Below, one piece after another: positions 52,422-60,447 of a stretch of 64,000 nucleotides of DNA. The stretch comes from an uncultured Acetatifactor sp. (lineage in GTDB: Bacteria > Bacillota > Clostridia > Lachnospirales > Lachnospiraceae): the NCBI GenBank assembly GCA_947594835.1, contig CANQEH010000009.1, positions 37,419 to 101,418 of the forward strand, written 5' to 3'. The stretch's first letter is position 1; every line of letters begins with the position of its first letter. The notes below the pieces were generated by a model. That model had not been told where the DNA came from. It made no database searches and saw only the letters and a program-made list of their open reading frames with translations. A program made the translations under genes and the position numbers.

Positions 52422-53776
52422 ACAGACAAAAAAGCCCTATTTTTGAAAGGGCGGCCATGTTTTTCTACAAACGGTGCTGCATCAAGGGACTTCCCCTCTT
52501 TGCGTCTGCACAGGTGGAAAGAGATCTGGCCCAGCTGCATCCGGGGGAGAATATACAATACCTAAAGACGGAGTACTATGAAAAAAAGCTGTCCCTGGCG
52601 CTGAAAATCCTTTGTGGGGGCGCGTTGTTTGGACTGGCGGCAAAATATGCCGCAGGAGGGGAAGTCCTTCTGCAGGAGGACGGAAGCCTGCAAAGGGGAA
52701 GCTATCTGGAGGGAGAAAGGGAAGTCTGCGTGACGACGCAGATTGACGGGGAACAACAGGAATTTCAGGTAAATATCCATCCCCGGGTGCTGAGCCGGGC
52801 GGAGGCGGAGGGGATTGCCGCAGATTTTCTGGAAAATCTGCCCGGTTTGATCCAGGGGGAAAACGAGAGCCTGACGGAGGTGACGGAAAACCTGCGGCTG
52901 GAAGAAACGTACGAGGGATACCCCTTTTTGGTAGAGTGGGAGAGCAGCAATCCGGCCGCGATGAGTCCAGAAGGCGTGGCGGCGGCAGAGGAAAAGAAAC
53001 AGATAGAGCTTTTGGCAAGGATTTCCTACGAGGGATGGCAATGGGAAAAGGCGATTCCAGTGACGGTGTGCCCGCCCGTCTGCCCGCCTGGGGAAAAGCT
53101 CCACGGGCAGCTGCAGGAATATCTGAAGGAATCAGAGCAGGAGAGTCGTCTGCAGGAGACATGGAGCCTGCCGGAAAAGTGGCAGGGGGAAAGTCTTCGC
53201 TGGAGCCAGAAGGTGGAGGACAACAGCCTGCAGTTGTGGGCGTTTGCGCTGGCCGCTGCCGTGGCGATCTATCTGTTTTCGGACAAGGATCTCCACGAAA
53301 AACTGGAAAAGCGGAAACAGAAGATGCGCCGGGAATATCCCGACATCGTGCACCAGCTGGTGTTGTTTGTGGGGGCCGGGATGACCCTGCGGGGCGCATT
53401 TGAGAGAATTGCGGCGGAATACGAAAAAAAGCAGGGAAAGGCAAAAGAAAAGCGCCCGGCTTACGAGGAGATGCTGTATACCTGCCATGAGCTAAAGGCC
53501 GGGGTGTCGGAAGGAGCTGCTTACGAACGCTTTGGCAGGCGCACAGGGCTGCGGGAGTATGTGCGTCTCAGCACGCTGCTGATGCAGAATCTCAAACGGG
53601 GCAACAGCACCCTGCTGGAACGGCTGCGGGAGGAGGCGGAAAAGGCGGGAGAGGAGCGCCTGATGCAGAGCAGGAGGCTGGGGGAGGAGGCGGGTACAAA
53701 ACTGCTGTTTCCCATGGTGCTGATGCTTGGAGTAGTGATGGTGATGATCATGGTGCCGGCTTTTGCCACTCTGTAA
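52418..53776 (+). CDS. tadC: Tad pilus membrane protein TadC with large insertion
   Basis: 452-residue TadC-type protein. TM1 (58-78) and TM2 (271-287) are separated by about 190 residues, predicted to face outside. This region is rich in Glu and includes GEREVCVTTQIDGEQQEFQV and ITVCPPVCPP-like PVTVCPPVCPPGEKLHGQL. The T2SSF domain follows (KMRREYPDIVHQLVLFVGAG, MTLRGAFERIA), and the C-terminus ends with TM3 (LLFPMVLMLGVVMVMIMV). Usual TadC proteins are near 300 residues and lack the insertion. ATGA overlap with tadB. Confidence 0.85.
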   Translation: MNRQKSPIFERAAMFFYKRCCIKGLPLFASAQVERDLAQLHPGENIQYLKTEYYEKKLSLALKILCGGALFGLAAKYAAGGEVLLQEDGSLQRGSYLEGEREVCVTTQIDGEQQEFQVNIHPRVLSRAEAEGIAADFLENLPGLIQGENESLTEVTENLRLEETYEGYPFLVEWESSNPAAMSPEGVAAAEEKKQIELLARISYEGWQWEKAIPVTVCPPVCPPGEKLHGQLQEYLKESEQESRLQETWSLPEKWQGESLRWSQKVEDNSLQLWAFALAAAVAIYLFSDKDLHEKLEKRKQKMRREYPDIVHQLVLFVGAGMTLRGAFERIAAEYEKKQGKAKEKRPAYEEMLYTCHELKAGVSEGAAYERFGRRTGLREYVRLSTLLMQNLKRGNSTLLERLREEAEKAGEERLMQSRRLGEEAGTKLLFPMVLMLGVVMVMIMVPAFATL

Positions 53777-53916
53777 ACCGGGCCAGAAAGCAGGCGGGAA
53801 GAGCAGATAGAAAAAGCAGGCAGAAAAAGCAGGCGGGAAAACCAGGCAGGAAGAGCAGGCAGGAAAACCAAAAGAAAAAGCGAACAAAAAAAGCAAGCGG
53901 GAAAGGAGAATGGGGT
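53777..53916 (+). repeat. Purine-rich degenerate 12-14 base repeats before flp
   Basis: The 140-base gap between tadC and flp holds about seven copies of a degenerate unit resembling AGAAAAAGCAGGCGGG. Nearly all bases on this strand are purines apart from the repeated C in GCAGGC. The last copy runs into the GAAAGGAG ribosome site of flp. Confidence 0.75.
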
Positions 53917-54093
53917 ATGGAAAGATTAAAGGGCTTTCGGGAGTTTCTCAAAGAGGAAGACGGAATGGGAACGGTGGAGGTGATTTTGATCATTGTGGTA
54001 TTGGTGGGGCTGGTGGTAGTGTTCAAAAGCCAGATCAGCGCCATTGTAGACAATCTGTTTGAAAAGATCACCAGCCAGACAAACCGAATATGA
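53917..54093 (+). CDS. flp: Flp-type pilin (58 residues)
   Basis: Short gene below usual ORF cut-offs. The product has a hydrophilic leader of about 18 residues (MERLKGFREFLKEEDGMG), then TVEVILIIVVLVGLVVVFKS, the Flp-like hydrophobic helix with the Glu five residues after Gly that marks processed Flp pilins, and a charged C-terminus. Probable cleavage by TadV lies after Gly18 or nearby. GAAAGGAG lies eight bases before the ATG. The stop overlaps the next start (ATGA). Confidence 0.85.
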   Translation: MERLKGFREFLKEEDGMGTVEVILIIVVLVGLVVVFKSQISAIVDNLFEKITSQTNRI

Positions 54094-55544
54094 AAAGGGC
54101 ATGGGGCGGATACCTGACGGTATCTATGGCTTTGTGCCTGGGCGTGCTGCTGCCGCTTTTTCTGACCCTGATAGAAGGGGCCCGCAGGAACGGAGGGGCA
54201 TTGGAGGCATCTTGTGCAGCGGATATCGGGGTGCAAAGCGTTATGGCGGAATATCACAGGCAGCTTTTGGAGCAGTACAATCTGTTTGCCATAGATGCTT
54301 CTTACGGCACGGCCTCCTGCGGAAGCGATCAGACCGAGGCACATTTGCTGCGCTATCTGGAGAAAAATGTCTCTGCGGAGGATTTGCCCTTGTCCCGCTT
54401 TTTCTACCGGGATTTTCTGGGGCTGGGTGTGGACGGCGTCGAAATGACAGGAATGTCAATCCTGACGGACGACGGGGGAGCTGTTTTTCGGAGACGTGCG
54501 GCGGAGGCCATGGAGGACGAGGTGATGCTGTCTGGGCTGGAACAGTTGAAGGAGTGGGCACAGGTAATTCAGATCAACGGGTTGGAGACTTCCCGCGTCA
54601 GGGAGGAAAAAGCGGCGCTGGACGGAAAGCTGGAGGAGTATGAGTATGAAGACGAAGAAGGGCAGATACAGGTCGGCGTGGAGAATCCAACCGCTGTGCT
54701 GGAACAAAAGCGGGGTCTGGGCATCCTGCGCCTTGTGCTGGAGGACGAGAGCCGGGTCTCCCAAAATACGATCGACCTCTCCGGGCTGGTGTACAGCCGT
54801 ATGCGGCAGGGAAAGGTGAGCCGGGGAAATTTGCCGCTTTCGGAGGGGAAGTGGACGGATGAACTGGCCCAGCGGTTTTTGTTTCAGAAGTATCTGTTAA
54901 AGTATATGGGGCGGTATGGCGCAGAGGGAGAGGGGGACGCCCTGCGCTATCAGGTCGAGTACCTTCTGTCGGGACAGGAGAATGACACGGAAAATCTTAA
55001 GAATGTGGCTAACCGGCTCTGCGGGCTGCGGGAAGCTGCCAATGCGGCATATCTTTTGTCGGACGTCCAAAAATGCGTGGAAGCCCTGGCTGCGGCAGAG
55101 CTGATCAGCGGGCTGCTCCTGGTGCCGGAAATTGCGCCTGTACTGCAGGGGGCGATCCTGTTGGGCTGGGCCTATGCGGAAAGTGTGTACGACGTAAAGG
55201 TGCTCTTGGCAGGCGGGAAAGTGCCCCTGCTCAAAGACAGCGCAAGCTGGCACTGCGACCTGGAGAGCGCACTGTCGGGGAATACCGGCGGGCCAGTGGC
55301 CCAGGGGAAGGGCCTGTCCTATGAAGATTATCTGTGCGTCTTTCTGTGGATGGCTCCGCTGGGGGAATTGACCGGGCGGGCCATGGATATGGTGGAGGCA
55401 GATATACGGCTGACGCCTGGCAATGAGCGGTTCAGGCTGGACGGCTGCTATGACCGGGTAGAGTTTGATATCCGAATGAGCAGCAGCTTTGGTTATTCCT
55501 ATGAGTTGACGCGAGGGGGCTCTTACGGCGCAAACAGGGAGTAA
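54090..55544 (+). CDS. Tad-associated exported protein (DUF5702-like)
   Basis: 484-residue protein with an N-terminal hydrophobic helix (GGYLTVSMALCLGVLLPLFL TLIE) like a TadE/TadG-type anchor, then a large extracytoplasmic part. Segments ARRNGGALEASCAADIGVQS and MAEYHRQLLEQYNLFAIDAS resemble the family that follows Flp in Firmicutes tad loci. There is a second hydrophobic region at about 345-370 (AAELISGLLLVPEIAPVLQG). Probably a minor pilin or pilus tip/base component. Family name from memory. Confidence 0.75.
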   Translation: MKRAWGGYLTVSMALCLGVLLPLFLTLIEGARRNGGALEASCAADIGVQSVMAEYHRQLLEQYNLFAIDASYGTASCGSDQTEAHLLRYLEKNVSAEDLPLSRFFYRDFLGLGVDGVEMTGMSILTDDGGAVFRRRAAEAMEDEVMLSGLEQLKEWAQVIQINGLETSRVREEKAALDGKLEEYEYEDEEGQIQVGVENPTAVLEQKRGLGILRLVLEDESRVSQNTIDLSGLVYSRMRQGKVSRGNLPLSEGKWTDELAQRFLFQKYLLKYMGRYGAEGEGDALRYQVEYLLSGQENDTENLKNVANRLCGLREAANAAYLLSDVQKCVEALAAAELISGLLLVPEIAPVLQGAILLGWAYAESVYDVKVLLAGGKVPLLKDSASWHCDLESALSGNTGGPVAQGKGLSYEDYLCVFLWMAPLGELTGRAMDMVEADIRLTPGNERFRLDGCYDRVEFDIRMSSSFGYSYELTRGGSYGANRE

Positions 55545-55571
55545 AAACTGATGGAAAGGAGGTGGGCAGAG

Positions 55572-56504
55572 ATGTCCTTTCTATGGAGAGGAAGGCGAAG
55601 GGCAATTTTAAAGAAACCTCAAAAGGAATCTTCTCCGACAAACCAGCCTTTTGCGACGGGGCCAGCCCAGGGCGCCAAAGCAAAACGACGTCTCTTCTCT
55701 TTAGAGAGGATATCCCTGCCCGCCTCTTTGCACAGGAAAACGGCGGCTGGTATGACGGTGGAGGCGGCGGTGGTGCTGCCGCTTGTGCTTTTCTTTCTTT
55801 TGTCGCTTGGCTGTATCATAGAATCGATCCGTCTCCACGGGAACCTGCAGCTGGCGCTTTGGAGTGAGGGCAGCAGGCTGGCTGTCCATGGGGGCATGGG
55901 GATGGATGGGGCTGGCGGCGCACTTTTTTCTTTCGTAAGCCTGGAAAACGGAATCAGGGAGTTTTTGGGGGAGGAATATCTGGAACATTCTCCGCTTGCG
56001 GAAGGCGCTTCGGGACTGCACTTCTTGGAGAGCAGCTGGGTGACGGACCGGGACGAGCTGGATATTGTTCTGACCTATTCTGTGTCGCTCTGGGGCGGGC
56101 TGGGGAAGTTGTCTTCGTTCAACATGAGGAATCGGTATTTTGGGCACCTTTGGAGCGGGTATGAAATCCCGCCGGATGGGCAGGATTCGGACGAGGGCCA
56201 GGAGATTGTCTATGTGGCTGAAAACGGGCAAGTGTATCACACGGACAGAAACTGTACCCATCTGGAGTTAAAGATCCGTCCCGTGTCAGGTGCGGAGGTG
56301 GAGAGCCAGAGGAATTTGAGGGGAGAGACGTACAGCCCCTGCGAAAAATGCCAGCCGGAAAACACCGGGCAGACACTATACATCACAGAGGAAGGAAACC
56401 GATACCATGCAGACCAGAACTGCTCCGGCCTGAAGCGGACCGTATTTTCCGTATGGAAAAGCCGGGCGGTGAAGCGATACCGCGCCTGCAGCCGATGCGG
56501 TTAG
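55572..56504 (+). CDS. TadE-like pseudopilin with two C-terminal Cys modules
   Basis: 310-residue protein. A basic N-terminal segment is followed by the pilin-like helix GMTVEAAVVLPLVLFFLLSL at about residues 60-85, where a Thr-Val-Glu follows a Gly. After a TadE-like region the C-terminus has two similar 45-residue modules: YVAENGQVYHTDRNC ... CEKC and YITEEGNRYHADQNC ... CSRC. Each holds one Cys, then Cys-x-x-Cys, with a His just before, suggesting Zn binding. The ATG at 55572 after AAAGGAGG is preferred to the one at 55551. Confidence 0.8.
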   Translation: MSFLWRGRRRAILKKPQKESSPTNQPFATGPAQGAKAKRRLFSLERISLPASLHRKTAAGMTVEAAVVLPLVLFFLLSLGCIIESIRLHGNLQLALWSEGSRLAVHGGMGMDGAGGALFSFVSLENGIREFLGEEYLEHSPLAEGASGLHFLESSWVTDRDELDIVLTYSVSLWGGLGKLSSFNMRNRYFGHLWSGYEIPPDGQDSDEGQEIVYVAENGQVYHTDRNCTHLELKIRPVSGAEVESQRNLRGETYSPCEKCQPENTGQTLYITEEGNRYHADQNCSGLKRTVFSVWKSRAVKRYRACSRCG

Positions 56505-56518
56505 AAGGGAGGAGAAAA

Positions 56519-56962
56519 ATGCGTGTTGAGACAATCTTTGTGATGATCTGGCTGGGTATACTGGCCATTTTGGATCTGCGGCACGGCAGGGTGCCTGTGT
56601 GGCTGGTCGTGCTGGGCGGAATCATTATGACAATTGTGTCAAAAAAGGGAGGCTTGTGGGAAAGCGCATCTTTGATGGAACTAGTGTGGCGGTTTTGGCC
56701 GGGGGCCTTCCTATTGGCGGCGGCGGTCTGCAAAAAGGCGGGCTGGGCGGATGGGGCGGTGCTTTTGATTTTAGGCATGGGCTTTACGCCCGGGGAGTGT
56801 ACTGCCGGATTTGCCATCAGCCTGGTTCTGTCTTTTGCAATCTCGCTTTTGTTGCTCGCCTTCCGAAAAATCAGACTGTGCGGAAAACTGCCGTATCTGC
56901 CTTTTCTGTGGATGGGATATCTGATGCAGGCGGCAGCAGGAAGGGGGGTAGTCTTCCCATGA
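56519..56962 (+). CDS. Second A24-like prepilin peptidase
   Basis: 147-residue membrane protein with the A24 pattern: first catalytic Asp19 in AILDLRHGRVPVWL and a second in GWADGAVLLIL (Asp78). The usual GxGD reads GWAD. It is shorter than TadV and lacks a methylase domain. Its neighbours are two TadE-like genes, so it may process those rather than Flp. ATG after GGGAGGAGA. The stop overlaps the next start in ATGA. Confidence 0.78.
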   Translation: MRVETIFVMIWLGILAILDLRHGRVPVWLVVLGGIIMTIVSKKGGLWESASLMELVWRFWPGAFLLAAAVCKKAGWADGAVLLILGMGFTPGECTAGFAISLVLSFAISLLLLAFRKIRLCGKLPYLPFLWMGYLMQAAAGRGVVFP

Positions 56963-57435
56963 GAAAAGAGAGAAATGCTTATTTCTCCGTAGAGGCGGCG
57001 CTGGTACTGCCGCTGGTGGCAGGGGGGCTCCTCCTGGGGGTTTATCTGTTCTGCTTCCAATACGACAGGTGCCTCTTAGAGCAGGATGTGGGGAGCCTGC
57101 TTGTGTACGGGCAGGCGGCCTCCATGGAAAACGGCGGGGAGACGGAAGCCTTGGACAATGCGCTGCACAGAAGAACGCAGTCGCTCTACTGGGAGAAATA
57201 TGCGGCCTGGGAAATGGAAGAACTGGATATCCGGCTGGAGAAAAACCAGTTCCGTGTGACGGGGCAGGGAAAGCTGAACTTTCCAGTCCCCCAGTGGAAT
57301 ATCTGGAAAGCGGACAACAGCTTTCGGGCAAGGGCTGACTATAAGGCCAGGCGGCTCTCACCCGTCTATGAGATCAGACAGTACCGTAAATTACAAAGAG
57401 GACAGAGCGCATCTACCAGCGCGGAAACGGAGTAA
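56959..57435 (+). CDS. TadE-like pilin protein
   Basis: 158-residue protein starting at an ATG inside the preceding stop. A class III-like leader (RKERNAYFSVEAALVLPLVA) has the Val-Glu-Ala-Ala motif at the start of a hydrophobic helix. The remainder is a soluble domain with Tyr- and Trp-rich segments (SLYWEKYAAWEMEELDIRLE). Likely a minor pilin of the Tad pilus. Confidence 0.8.
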   Translation: MRKERNAYFSVEAALVLPLVAGGLLLGVYLFCFQYDRCLLEQDVGSLLVYGQAASMENGGETEALDNALHRRTQSLYWEKYAAWEMEELDIRLEKNQFRVTGQGKLNFPVPQWNIWKADNSFRARADYKARRLSPVYEIRQYRKLQRGQSASTSAETE

Positions 57436-57437
57436 AA

Positions 57438-58553
57438 ATGCTTCAGACGGAATATGTGAGAAACCTGAATTCAAATTATGCGAGGATTCTTCTGGACGAA
57501 AAGCCGGAAGAACATCGGTATCAATACTGCATTTTGAGCAGGGGAGGAATCAAAGGACTTCTTTCCTGCGACTTGCGTTACATCAATGGACAGGCCTATC
57601 TGTACTATGACATTTCCTCCAGACAGAACGTGGCGCAGCTGTTTGGCAGGCGCAGCATCGGCCGGGACTGGATCAAGGATTTTTTGTGGAGCGTCCGCCG
57701 GCTTCGGCAGGAATTGGAGCGGTTTCTGCTGGAAGACTGCAATATCCTGTGGAATCCGGAAATGATTTATCAGGATCTGGAGAGCAATGTGTTTTCTTTT
57801 CTGTATGTTCCATACTATGAGGGGGAGAGCGGGTTTAGGGAGCTGATGGATTTTTGGGTGGAACACATTGATTATGAGGATGAGGGATTGGTTGACTGTG
57901 TGTATCGGATGTACGAGCGTTTGGAGAAAAACGGCGACGCTTATCTGAAAGAGCAGATTTTTGAGGATGCAAAGGTTTTAGAACAGGAGCAGACGCAACC
58001 CCGGGAGACGCCAGCCGCGCCTGTGGTGCTGCAAGGAGAGCAGCAGACGGAACTGGAAAGGCCAACGCAGGAGGAAAAGAGGGGGATCCGGCACATCTTC
58101 GACGCCAGACGAAAGAAAAGCGCCAGCGCGCGGGAAAACTACAGACAGGAAATGCAGAGGGCTATGGCCGGGTATGCAGCGGCAGAAGAAACTGTCTATA
58201 CGGCAGAGGGGGAAGAAACCTACGGGCGGACAGTGTATATGGAGGAAAAGCCGGAAAAAGCGGATCAGATCCGCAGGCTGTTCACGCCGGAGGACAAACT
58301 GGTGGCCGCCATTGAAAAACCAGCTTTCTTTCTCGGGAAAAAGAAAGGCGAGGTAGACGCAGTATTGGAGGATCTGTCTGTCAGCCGGATTCATGCCAGA
58401 ATTACAAGGGAGGGCGAGGACTATTACCTGGAAGATTTAAATTCCACCAACGGTACGTTTAAGAACGGTCTGCGCCTGCAGCCCTATGAAAAACGCAGGC
58501 TGGATACGGGAGACGAAATCCGCTGCGGAAGGACGATGCTCATCTTCCGATAG
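57438..58553 (+). CDS. DUF6382-FHA domain protein
   Basis: 371-residue cytoplasmic protein. The N-terminal 175 residues (MLQTEYVRNLNSNYARILLD, GIKGLLSCDLRYINGQAYLYY, LFGRRSIGRDWIKDFLWS) form a domain often seen in Firmicutes with an FHA partner. A charged linker runs to about 280. The C-terminal FHA domain binds phosphothreonine peptides: FFLGKKKGEVDAVLEDLSVS, RIHARITREGEDYYLEDLNS and TNGTFKNG. Last gene of the tad operon, two bases after the previous stop. It could link Tad assembly to a Ser/Thr kinase, but no kinase gene is in the window. Confidence 0.87.
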   Translation: MLQTEYVRNLNSNYARILLDEKPEEHRYQYCILSRGGIKGLLSCDLRYINGQAYLYYDISSRQNVAQLFGRRSIGRDWIKDFLWSVRRLRQELERFLLEDCNILWNPEMIYQDLESNVFSFLYVPYYEGESGFRELMDFWVEHIDYEDEGLVDCVYRMYERLEKNGDAYLKEQIFEDAKVLEQEQTQPRETPAAPVVLQGEQQTELERPTQEEKRGIRHIFDARRKKSASARENYRQEMQRAMAGYAAAEETVYTAEGEETYGRTVYMEEKPEKADQIRRLFTPEDKLVAAIEKPAFFLGKKKGEVDAVLEDLSVSRIHARITREGEDYYLEDLNSTNGTFKNGLRLQPYEKRRLDTGDEIRCGRTMLIFR

Positions 58554-58590
58554 ACGGGCCTTTGGATCGTTCCCGCAAGGACTTTAATGA

Positions 58591-58620
58591 TTGACAAGGG
58601 GGAAGGGGAAAGCCTATAAT
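58591..58620 (+). promoter_or_regulatory. Promoter of the rhomboid gene
   Basis: TTGACA (58591-58596), 18-base spacer of G/A-rich sequence, TATAAT (58615-58620), 70 bases before the TTG start. Confidence 0.75.
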
Positions 58621-58690
58621 AATTCCAAAAAGGAACCTTGCAGCCTTGAGCCGGCGAAGGCCTGGCGGGCGAGGTGAAAGGGGTCGCGGA

Positions 58691-59320
58691 TTGAACAGGG
58701 CAGACTGGTACCAGCTGAAACGGCAGCCAATCGTCAGCATTGTGCTGGTCGTCGCAAATGGGATTGTCTTTCTGCTGTGTATGTTCAATGGCCGTTCCCT
58801 GTACGAATGGGGCGGCCTGGACGTCATCGGCGTGCTGTGGGAGAAGGAATACTGGCGTGTGGCGGCATCGCTGTTTCTGCACAGTGGAATCAATCATCTT
58901 TTCAGCAATATGATTATATTGTTCTTTCTGGGTTCGATGATTGAACGGGAATTTGGGCATATAAAATATGCGGTGTTGTACTTTCTGTCGGGCATCTCGG
59001 GGAACATCCTTTCTCTCTGTGCAAAGGTTTTAAGCGGCAGCCTGTCCTACTCTGTGGGCGCAAGCGGCGCTGTGTTTGGCCTGGACGGCGCGCTGTTGGC
59101 AATTGTCCTGTTGGGGAACCGCCGGGTGGTGAATGTGAATCTGACCCGGGTGCTGCTTATGATCGCGCTGTCTGTTTACAGTGGATTTACCGGCGGGAAT
59201 GTGGACAACGCGGCACATATCGGCGGGCTGGCGGCAGGCTTTCTCATCGGCTGCGTGTTCTGCCTGCTTCAAAAAGCATCTGACGGGCCGCGGCCGGAAG
59301 GATCGGATGGGCCTTTCTGA
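58691..59320 (+). CDS. Rhomboid family intramembrane serine protease
   Basis: 209-residue membrane protein with six TM segments. The catalytic Ser is in VGASGAVFGLDG (GxSG) and the catalytic His in NAAHIGGLAAGFLIG. The loop WRVAASLFLHSGINHLFSNM, with the conserved HxxxN, precedes them. Cleaves TM helices of membrane proteins. The start is TTG, seven bases after GAAAGGGG, as no ATG fits. Its own promoter separates it from the tad operon, although it directly follows it. Confidence 0.92.
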   Translation: MNRADWYQLKRQPIVSIVLVVANGIVFLLCMFNGRSLYEWGGLDVIGVLWEKEYWRVAASLFLHSGINHLFSNMIILFFLGSMIEREFGHIKYAVLYFLSGISGNILSLCAKVLSGSLSYSVGASGAVFGLDGALLAIVLLGNRRVVNVNLTRVLLMIALSVYSGFTGGNVDNAAHIGGLAAGFLIGCVFCLLQKASDGPRPEGSDGPF

Positions 59321-59351
59321 TGTGAGTCTGGAAGAGGAGTGAGGTGATAGG

Positions 59352-60362
59352 TTGAATATCAACATTTATTATGGGGGGAGGGGGATCATAGATGATCCCA
59401 CGCTGTTTGTACTCAACAAAATGCAGGAAATTCTGGAGGAATTGCGGGTCAATGTGACCCGGTACAATCTGTATGAATGCAAAAACACCATTCCCACCCT
59501 GCCTCAGACATTAAAAGACGCAGACGGGATCGTTCTGGCCGCCACAGTGGAATGGTACGGGATCGGCGGATATATGCAGCAATTTCTGGACGCCTGCTGG
59601 CTGTTTGGCGACAAGGAGAGAATTGCGGAAATTTATATGTGCCCGGTGGTTATGTCCACCACTTACGGGGAGCGGGAAGCAAAGCTGAATCTGGACACTG
59701 CATGGGAAATCTTAGGAGGAAAACCATGCAGCGGGTTGTGCGGATACATCGAAAGCACGGTAATGCTGGAAATGAATCAGGATTATCTGAGGCTCATTGA
59801 AAAGAAGGCGGAGAATTTGTATCGGACAATCAATCAGCGGATGGTCAGCTTTCCCGCCAGCAATCAGGTGGTGAAACAAAAGATTGCTGTGCCCAAGACC
59901 AATAATCTGACGCCCCAGGAATCGGAACAGCTTTCCCAGTATGTGTCAGACGACAGCTATGTGCAGCGGCAGAAGCAGGACATCCAGGAGTTGACCAGCC
60001 TTTTTAAGGATATCCTAAGCGATGAGGGAGGCGAGGAAGAATATCTGGGCGCTTTCCGAAAGTGCTTTAAGCCCCAGGCGGGGTTTGACGCAGACTATGC
60101 GATTGCCATAGAGGAAAAAAAGAAGAAGCTGATTCTCTCTGTCAAAGGCGCCCACCTGGAGTGTTATTACGGCACAGTGGAAAATCCGAGTGTGGAAATC
60201 CAGCTGAACAGGGCTGCCATGGAGGACATTGTGGGCGGAAGGATGACTTTCCAGCGTGCGTTTATGTCGGGCGCGATGAAAATGAAAGGGGACTTCCGCA
60301 TCTTGCGGACGCTGGATCAGCTGTTTCTGTTTGTGGATGCGCAGAGTCCTGCGCAGAAATGA
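59352..60362 (+). CDS. Flavodoxin-like FMN reductase fused to SCP2 domain
   Basis: 336-residue cytoplasmic protein. The N-terminal half is a flavodoxin-like/FMN reductase fold (MNINIYYGGRGIIDD, ADGIVLAATVEWYGIGGYMQ, PVVMSTTYGEREAKLNLD). A short helical linker with Gln and Glu runs to about 225. The C-terminal 100 residues have SCP2 (sterol carrier)-type features: KKKKLILSVKGAHLECYYG and RMTFQRAFMSGAMKMKGD. Substrate unknown. TTG start after GAGGTGATAG. Confidence 0.75.
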   Translation: MNINIYYGGRGIIDDPTLFVLNKMQEILEELRVNVTRYNLYECKNTIPTLPQTLKDADGIVLAATVEWYGIGGYMQQFLDACWLFGDKERIAEIYMCPVVMSTTYGEREAKLNLDTAWEILGGKPCSGLCGYIESTVMLEMNQDYLRLIEKKAENLYRTINQRMVSFPASNQVVKQKIAVPKTNNLTPQESEQLSQYVSDDSYVQRQKQDIQELTSLFKDILSDEGGEEEYLGAFRKCFKPQAGFDADYAIAIEEKKKKLILSVKGAHLECYYGTVENPSVEIQLNRAAMEDIVGGRMTFQRAFMSGAMKMKGDFRILRTLDQLFLFVDAQSPAQK

Positions 60363-60447
60363 GGTTGGCGCGGGAAACGTTTCTGCTTCTAAGAGGGCGC
60401 TTCTCCCAGAAAAGATTTGTGCCGCTGGAAGCGGTGTGGAGGTTGGC

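Noticed and set aside
52482..53444. 320-codon minus-strand frame within tadC
   Set aside because: Pro/Ser/Arg-rich shadow of the TadC insertion; tadC is coupled to its neighbours by ATGA overlaps.
55551..55571. ATG at 55551 as start of the Cys-module pseudopilin
   Set aside because: The ATG at 55572 has AAAGGAGG with good spacing; the earlier one would put that site inside the gene.
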